Part shown: positions 5,653-9,014 of the stretch, one piece after another
Layout of the letters: each line of letters begins with the position of its first letter
Position numbering within the stretch: position 1 is the first letter of the stretch
Origin: JAUVKA01 sp964465145
Lineage (GTDB): Bacteria; Bacteroidota; Bacteroidia; Bacteroidales; UBA12481
Direction of reading: 5' to 3'
Assembly (NCBI GenBank): GCA_964465145.1
Contig: CAYXJR010000125.1
Span: forward strand, 1-9,014
Length of the DNA stretch: 9,014 bases
The notes under the pieces: generated by a model
What the model was told of the DNA's origin: nothing
What the model saw: only the letters and a program-made list of their open reading frames with translations
Database searches by the model: none
Translations under genes and position numbers: made by a program

Positions 5653-6852
5653 ATGAGAAAGCATATTTCTTTCCTGATTACACTTTGTATTTTTACTGCT
5701 CTCAGTTCATTTAGCCAGAGCAACGATAAAACAGTTAGCCTTCTTCAACATGACAAGGACACAGAGTATTTGATACATCTAAAAAAGGTTAAAGAACGCT
5801 TATCCCTGAAAATATCAGATTTTGCAACGGATTTTAAATTTGTCAGACTGGAAACGAGAAAAGAGTGCCTATTGGGGGAGGGAACTTATTATGTTACCAA
5901 TGAATATATTCTAGTGGAAAAACCAAAGCATGGAATTCTTCAATTTGATTCAAATGGTAAGTTTATTCGCACCTTGGTTAAAACGGGGCAGGGCCCGAAA
6001 GAATACTTAATGCTAAAATGGGCAGTTGATGAAGAGAATCAAATCCTGTATCTAAATGATTATACAAAAAATGGATATATCTTATCTTATGATTTACATT
6101 CTGGAGAATATCGAGGGGATATCAGGAAGGCAATTCCCGGGGTTACTGTGGATATAAGACTGTTAGAAGATAATAGTTTATTGCTGCAAAATGGAGCTTA
6201 TGCACAAAATGACCAGGAGAAATGCCTGTTATATTATCAGGATCTTTCAGGGAAGCTTCTCAAAAGAGTAAATACTCCTAAAGAGATGTTCTTCAGTCTG
6301 CAAAGCAATAAGATAATTAATCAATTTCCGCCATTTCGATATTTTGTTAGAAACCTGGATACTGTTTTTACTATCAATGATAATAAAATGATCCCCTTCC
6401 TGGTATTTGACTATGGTGAGCCAAATCCTCCCGGTATCAATACTGCCGGTCATAAAAGTATGTTTATCAACCATGAAACAAGCCAATGGGTGTTTTTTTA
6501 TAAATTTTTCATCACCAAGGACAATGTGAAATATGCAACCATTGGTGATGCTGATTATTATTTACTCGATAAAAAGAAGAACAAGGTTTTCCTTCATGAC
6601 TATTTGTATATCGATCCTCTCCACCATTTAATGTCGTCATCCAAGACTGAGTTTATTCAATTTCAGAGCAATGGAATTATTCAATATGACTTCCAGGCTC
6701 TGGATCTGATCGAGTTGACCAAGCTAGCCTTAGCCGATCCTGAATTTACCGAACCTTATCGTTCCAAACTTGAGGAGCTTGTTAAGGACCTTGATGAAGA
6801 AGATAATCCAGTTCTGCTTATAGGGCGATATGAGTACAAAATGATTATCTGA
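5653..6852 (+). CDS. Secreted six-bladed beta-propeller protein (BF3164-like / DUF5128-type)
   Basis: A 399-residue exported protein of unknown ligand. Residues 1-22 form a signal peptide (Arg2, Lys3, hydrophobic ISFLITLCIF core, cleavage near FSQ). No lipobox Cys is present, so it is periplasmic or secreted rather than a lipoprotein. Family marks follow in order: FVRLETRKECLLGEG (63-77), YILVEKPKHGILQFDSNGKF (85-104), LVKTGQGPKEY (108-118), and the usual closing segment LDEEDNPVLLIGRYEYK near 380-396. Length matches the family, and the repeated strand-turn pattern fits a closed propeller. The frame is open upstream to a TTG at 5587, but the ATG at 5653 is chosen because it places the signal peptide at the N-terminus. 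It is divergent from the repeat-protein gene and convergent with the GH2 gene. Such propellers are frequent in Bacteroidota, often several per genome, without known biochemistry. Confidence 0.88.
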   Translation: MRKHISFLITLCIFTALSSFSQSNDKTVSLLQHDKDTEYLIHLKKVKERLSLKISDFATDFKFVRLETRKECLLGEGTYYVTNEYILVEKPKHGILQFDSNGKFIRTLVKTGQGPKEYLMLKWAVDEENQILYLNDYTKNGYILSYDLHSGEYRGDIRKAIPGVTVDIRLLEDNSLLLQNGAYAQNDQEKCLLYYQDLSGKLLKRVNTPKEMFFSLQSNKIINQFPPFRYFVRNLDTVFTINDNKMIPFLVFDYGEPNPPGINTAGHKSMFINHETSQWVFFYKFFITKDNVKYATIGDADYYLLDKKKNKVFLHDYLYIDPLHHLMSSSKTEFIQFQSNGIIQYDFQALDLIELTKLALADPEFTEPYRSKLEELVKDLDEEDNPVLLIGRYEYKMII

Positions 6853-6863
6853 TTGCCTTCAAC

Positions 6864-6884
6864 CCTGGGGCACCAGGCCCCAGG
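6864..6884. terminator. GC-rich hairpin after the beta-propeller gene
   Basis: CCTGGGGC (6864-6871) and GCCCCAGG (6877-6884) form a perfect 8-bp GC-rich stem with loop ACCAG, 11 nt after the stop at 6852. It lacks a T-run but is the best terminator candidate for this gene and faces the convergent GH2 gene. Confidence 0.55.
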
Positions 6885-6912
6885 CTACAAACAATTTCAA
6901 ACCCAATCTAAT

Positions 6913-6968
6913 GATATCCTGATCCACCGATCTCCTGATCTACTAATCCACTAATCCACCAATCCACA
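6913..6968. repeat. Octanucleotide tandem array 2, between convergent genes
   Basis: Seven consecutive 8-nt units are seen on the plus strand: GATATCCT, GATCCACC, GATCTCCT, GATCTACT, AATCCACT, AATCCACC, AATCCACA. Read on the minus strand they are GGATTGGT / GGATTAGT / AGATCAGG types, the same unit as array 1 but in the opposite orientation. It fills most of the gap between the beta-propeller and GH2 stop codons, ending 13 nt before the GH2 stop. Confidence 0.9.
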
Positions 6969-6981
6969 AATTTCCATCATT

Positions 6982-9014
6982 TTATTTACGGATTAATTTA
7001 TCTATGGCCTCTGTGGAAATTTCAACCTCCGGATCAAACTTGTCGCTTTCCATATAGCTAGTCAGACTTTTCAGCAGCTGCCGTGCTTCGGGACGCTGGT
7101 CAAGGTTTGAATGGAGATCTGCACCACTAATTATGATTTTCCCCTTGCCAACTTTTGCCTCAAAAATTAGAGCTAACTGTCTGTTGGTTACCCAGTCGTC
7201 AATTATCCTGACGATCGGTTTAAGCTCCGAAGGAAGGTCATTGAGAATTATAGCATCTGCGTGCGACATGGCATCCCACCATTGCCAGTTGGAATGGTAT
7301 TCAGTTGGGAATTCAGCCAGGGCCGGATGTTCAGGATTGCAAAGAATACCCAATGTATGGGGCTTTTGTCCGCCTGTCCAGGCCGTGTTCCAGAAAATGC
7401 TGGAGAAGCCAACTCCAATGTCGCCGCCAAACTCAGGGGAGACTTTACCTTTTCCCAGACTCAGGAGGACTGAACCGCCGGATTGGAGAAACTTTAAAGT
7501 TTTATTGTCGAGTGATTTGGAGATCAGGAGATCAGTAGATCGGTAGATCGGCAGATCAGTAGAACCGGAGACCAGTAGATCAGTAGATTTGGAGACCAGT
7601 AGATTAGTAGATTTGGGGTATACCCAGATGTCCCAGCTATTCGAGAATTCTCCAACAGATACTTCTAAGGTTAGTTTTCCTGGCTCACCTGTCTTATCAA
7701 ATGTATGAGTAAACATTCCCAGATAATGCTGATTCCCAATAGGAATTGTCTGCTCAGGCCATAGTTCTTCCCTTACTACTTTCCCCCCTTTATTCTTAAG
7801 TCTTACTTCGGCCTTCTGCCTTTTGCCCTCTGCCTTATCATACCATGCGACTTGAACTGGGACAACCATCGTCTCTCCCTCAACAAACACCCTCTTCGAA
7901 AGTCTGGCCAGCGGTACGACCGTATTGCAAAATCTGCTGAATTCTTCAGGGCTAACATATCCTTTTTCTTCCCAGAAAGGATCCATAACTCCCACAAGGG
8001 CTGTTCCCTGTCCGGGGAAGTCGTGTAGATCGAGTAGTTGGAAGCCGCCAAAAGTTGGGGTCCTCAGAGCAGCCTCAATATCAGCCTTATAGCACAGGGT
8101 TTGAAGTTTTCCAGAGGCAAGCAGGAAGGAATCTGCGAGTTCGCCCATACGGTTGGCCTCAAGACTTTCCTTGAAAATTTCAAAATTCCTGGCCTTCAAT
8201 ACCCCAGTATATTTTGGGATCTCCCTGAGGTTTGGATAAACACACCACTGTCCGATTTCATGACTAACAACCGGAATCCCATCCTTTGGTAATCTGGCCG
8301 TCCAGTCGTAAGCAGATTCCGGTGGTTTTGCGTTAATAATACTATTTAGTTGCTCTCCCCATCCCTGGATACGAGGGCGGGGGATGTTATGATAGTCATT
8401 TACAGGAAGCTGGGGCCAGCCTGCAGCGCTTGTATATAATCTTCTTGGGTCATTTTTTTTCCAGTAGCTGACAAATTCCGTGAGATAAGCGTTCTGGTTT
8501 TGTCCCGCCGGTTCATTTCCATAAGCCAGCATTATGAATGATGGATGGTTGCCATAATTATCTATAATATATCTGCTCTCATCCCTGATCCATTGATCTA
8601 TTGGCAGACCGTCGCCGATGCTGCTTGTACTGTTGGCCCATGATGAACATTCAACCTGCAGGTATACACCAATCTCATCAGCCGCAATAAAAGCTGCCTC
8701 AGGCGGACACCAGGAGTGAAATCGCATATGGTTCAAGCCGTGATCTTCGATTACACCCATGATCCTTTTCCATTCCTTCGGATCGGTGGAAGGATATCCT
8801 GTTAAAGGAAATATTGCACACTCAAGAGTCCCCCGCAAAAACAATGGACGATTATTAATTTTCAATCCCTCGGATCCTGCTTCAACTTTCCGAAAACCAA
8901 AAGTTTCAACAACACGATCGGATTCTTTTCCCGATTTTACCTCCAATTCCAATTTATAAATATTATGATCAAACTCATCCCATAAAAGAGCTTCCTCCCC
9001 AAGCTCAACACTCA
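6982..9014 (-). CDS. Glycoside hydrolase family 2 (beta-galactosidase/glucuronidase-like), 5' end beyond the right edge
   Basis: The frame is open from the right edge to TAA at 6982-6984, giving 676 visible codons. The N-terminal sugar-binding jelly roll lies outside. Counting from the first visible codon (9010-9012), residues 1-60 finish the GH2 Ig-like domain (ALLWDEFDHNIYKLELEV, then LKINNRPLFLRG). A TIM barrel follows with RFHSWCPPEAAF (97-108). The acid/base Glu167 sits in YGNEP (codon at 8512-8514) and the nucleophile Glu252 in VSHEIGQW (codon 8257-8259), so the active site is intact. Residues about 365-462 form a beta-rich domain, and about 500-660 a C-terminal domain conserved in this GH2 subgroup (LGILCNPEHPALAEFPTEY, FEAKVGKGKIIISG). 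Between them residues 466-498 are coded by an octanucleotide array, and residues 393-402 by a heptanucleotide array. The substrate is not assignable. Being exported is likely but cannot be checked. An apparent start at 8952 (TTG) is inside a domain and is not real. Confidence 0.93.
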   Translation of the reverse strand, partial: SVELGEEALLWDEFDHNIYKLELEVKSGKESDRVVETFGFRKVEAGSEGLKINNRPLFLRGTLECAIFPLTGYPSTDPKEWKRIMGVIEDHGLNHMRFHSWCPPEAAFIAADEIGVYLQVECSSWANSTSSIGDGLPIDQWIRDESRYIIDNYGNHPSFIMLAYGNEPAGQNQNAYLTEFVSYWKKNDPRRLYTSAAGWPQLPVNDYHNIPRPRIQGWGEQLNSIINAKPPESAYDWTARLPKDGIPVVSHEIGQWCVYPNLREIPKYTGVLKARNFEIFKESLEANRMGELADSFLLASGKLQTLCYKADIEAALRTPTFGGFQLLDLHDFPGQGTALVGVMDPFWEEKGYVSPEEFSRFCNTVVPLARLSKRVFVEGETMVVPVQVAWYDKAEGKRQKAEVRLKNKGGKVVREELWPEQTIPIGNQHYLGMFTHTFDKTGEPGKLTLEVSVGEFSNSWDIWVYPKSTNLLVSKSTDLLVSGSTDLPIYRSTDLLISKSLDNKTLKFLQSGGSVLLSLGKGKVSPEFGGDIGVGFSSIFWNTAWTGGQKPHTLGILCNPEHPALAEFPTEYHSNWQWWDAMSHADAIILNDLPSELKPIVRIIDDWVTNRQLALIFEAKVGKGKIIISGADLHSNLDQRPEARQLLKSLTSYMESDKFDPEVEISTEAIDKLIRK
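7521..7616. repeat. Octanucleotide tandem array 3, in frame inside the GH2 gene
   Basis: Twelve gap-free 8-nt units are seen on the plus strand (AGATCAGG, AGATCAGT, AGATCGGT, AGATCGGC, AGATCAGT, AGAACCGG, AGACCAGT, AGATCAGT, AGATTTGG, AGACCAGT, AGATTAGT, AGATTTGG), with a degenerate thirteenth at 7513-7520 (TGATTTGG). Read on the minus strand, three units make eight codons, giving the protein repeat STNLLVSK, STDLLVSG, STDLPIYR, STDLLISK. It lies in the linker between two GH2 C-terminal domains. Confidence 0.95.
7807..7834. repeat. Heptanucleotide tandem array, in frame inside the GH2 gene
   Basis: Four 7-nt units are seen on the plus strand: TTCGGCC, TTCTGCC, TTTTGCC, CTCTGCC. On the minus strand they are variants of AAGGCAG and code for KAEGKRQKAE. 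Three units make seven codons, so the array keeps the reading frame of the GH2 gene. Confidence 0.8.

Noticed and set aside
7133..7546. Plus-strand open frames inside the GH2 gene (also near 8038-8292 and 8759-8959)
   Set aside because: They are antisense to a frame with intact GH2 catalytic motifs.
7521..7616. CRISPR array
   Set aside because: The units are 8 nt, contiguous and without spacers, and no cas genes are visible.

Overview
The window looks like a chromosomal stretch from a member of the Bacteroidota, probably an environmental Bacteroidales-type lineage. This rests on the protein families (a DUF5687 membrane protein, a BF3164-like six-bladed beta-propeller protein, a CarboxypepD_reg-like protein, a large GH2 glycosidase), on a promoter of the Bacteroidota TTTG / TAnnTTTG type, and on moderately AT-rich DNA. 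Genus cannot be told from the sequence alone.

Layout from left to right: (1) the 5' three quarters of a DUF5687 ABC-permease-like gene on the minus strand, running off the left edge; (2) divergent from it, a complete DEAD-box RNA helicase; (3) converging on the helicase, a small secreted acidic protein made of five 18-residue IEDWML repeats, separated from it by two hairpins, one a near-perfect 28-nt palindrome; (4) an octanucleotide repeat array followed by a carboxypeptidase-regulatory-like protein that seems to have lost its signal peptide; (5) a hicA-hicB toxin-antitoxin pair with overlapping reading frames and a palindrome before hicA; (6) on the minus strand, tail-to-tail with hicB, a secreted protein of tandem YDSxGNxT / W-x6-W units, broken by one in-frame TGA that falls on a conserved Trp position; (7) divergent from it, a complete secreted six-bladed beta-propeller protein; (8) a hairpin and a second octanucleotide array; (9) a GH2 glycoside hydrolase on the minus strand, running off the right edge.

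The genes do not form one obvious pathway. The right half has a flavour of secreted or carbohydrate-related functions (GH2, beta-propeller, repeat protein), the left half is housekeeping and membrane, and hicAB is an accessory module between them. No coding-free stretch exceeds about 200 bases once the broken gene is recognised.

The most striking theme is short tandem repeats. An 8-nt unit of the type (A/G)GAT(C/T)(A/G)G(T/G) occurs as three separate arrays in 9 kb: next to the start of a gene, between genes, and inside the GH2 coding sequence, where three 8-nt units make an 8-residue protein repeat whose stop-prone phase is kept free of TGA. A second, 7-nt array also lies in frame in the same GH2 gene.
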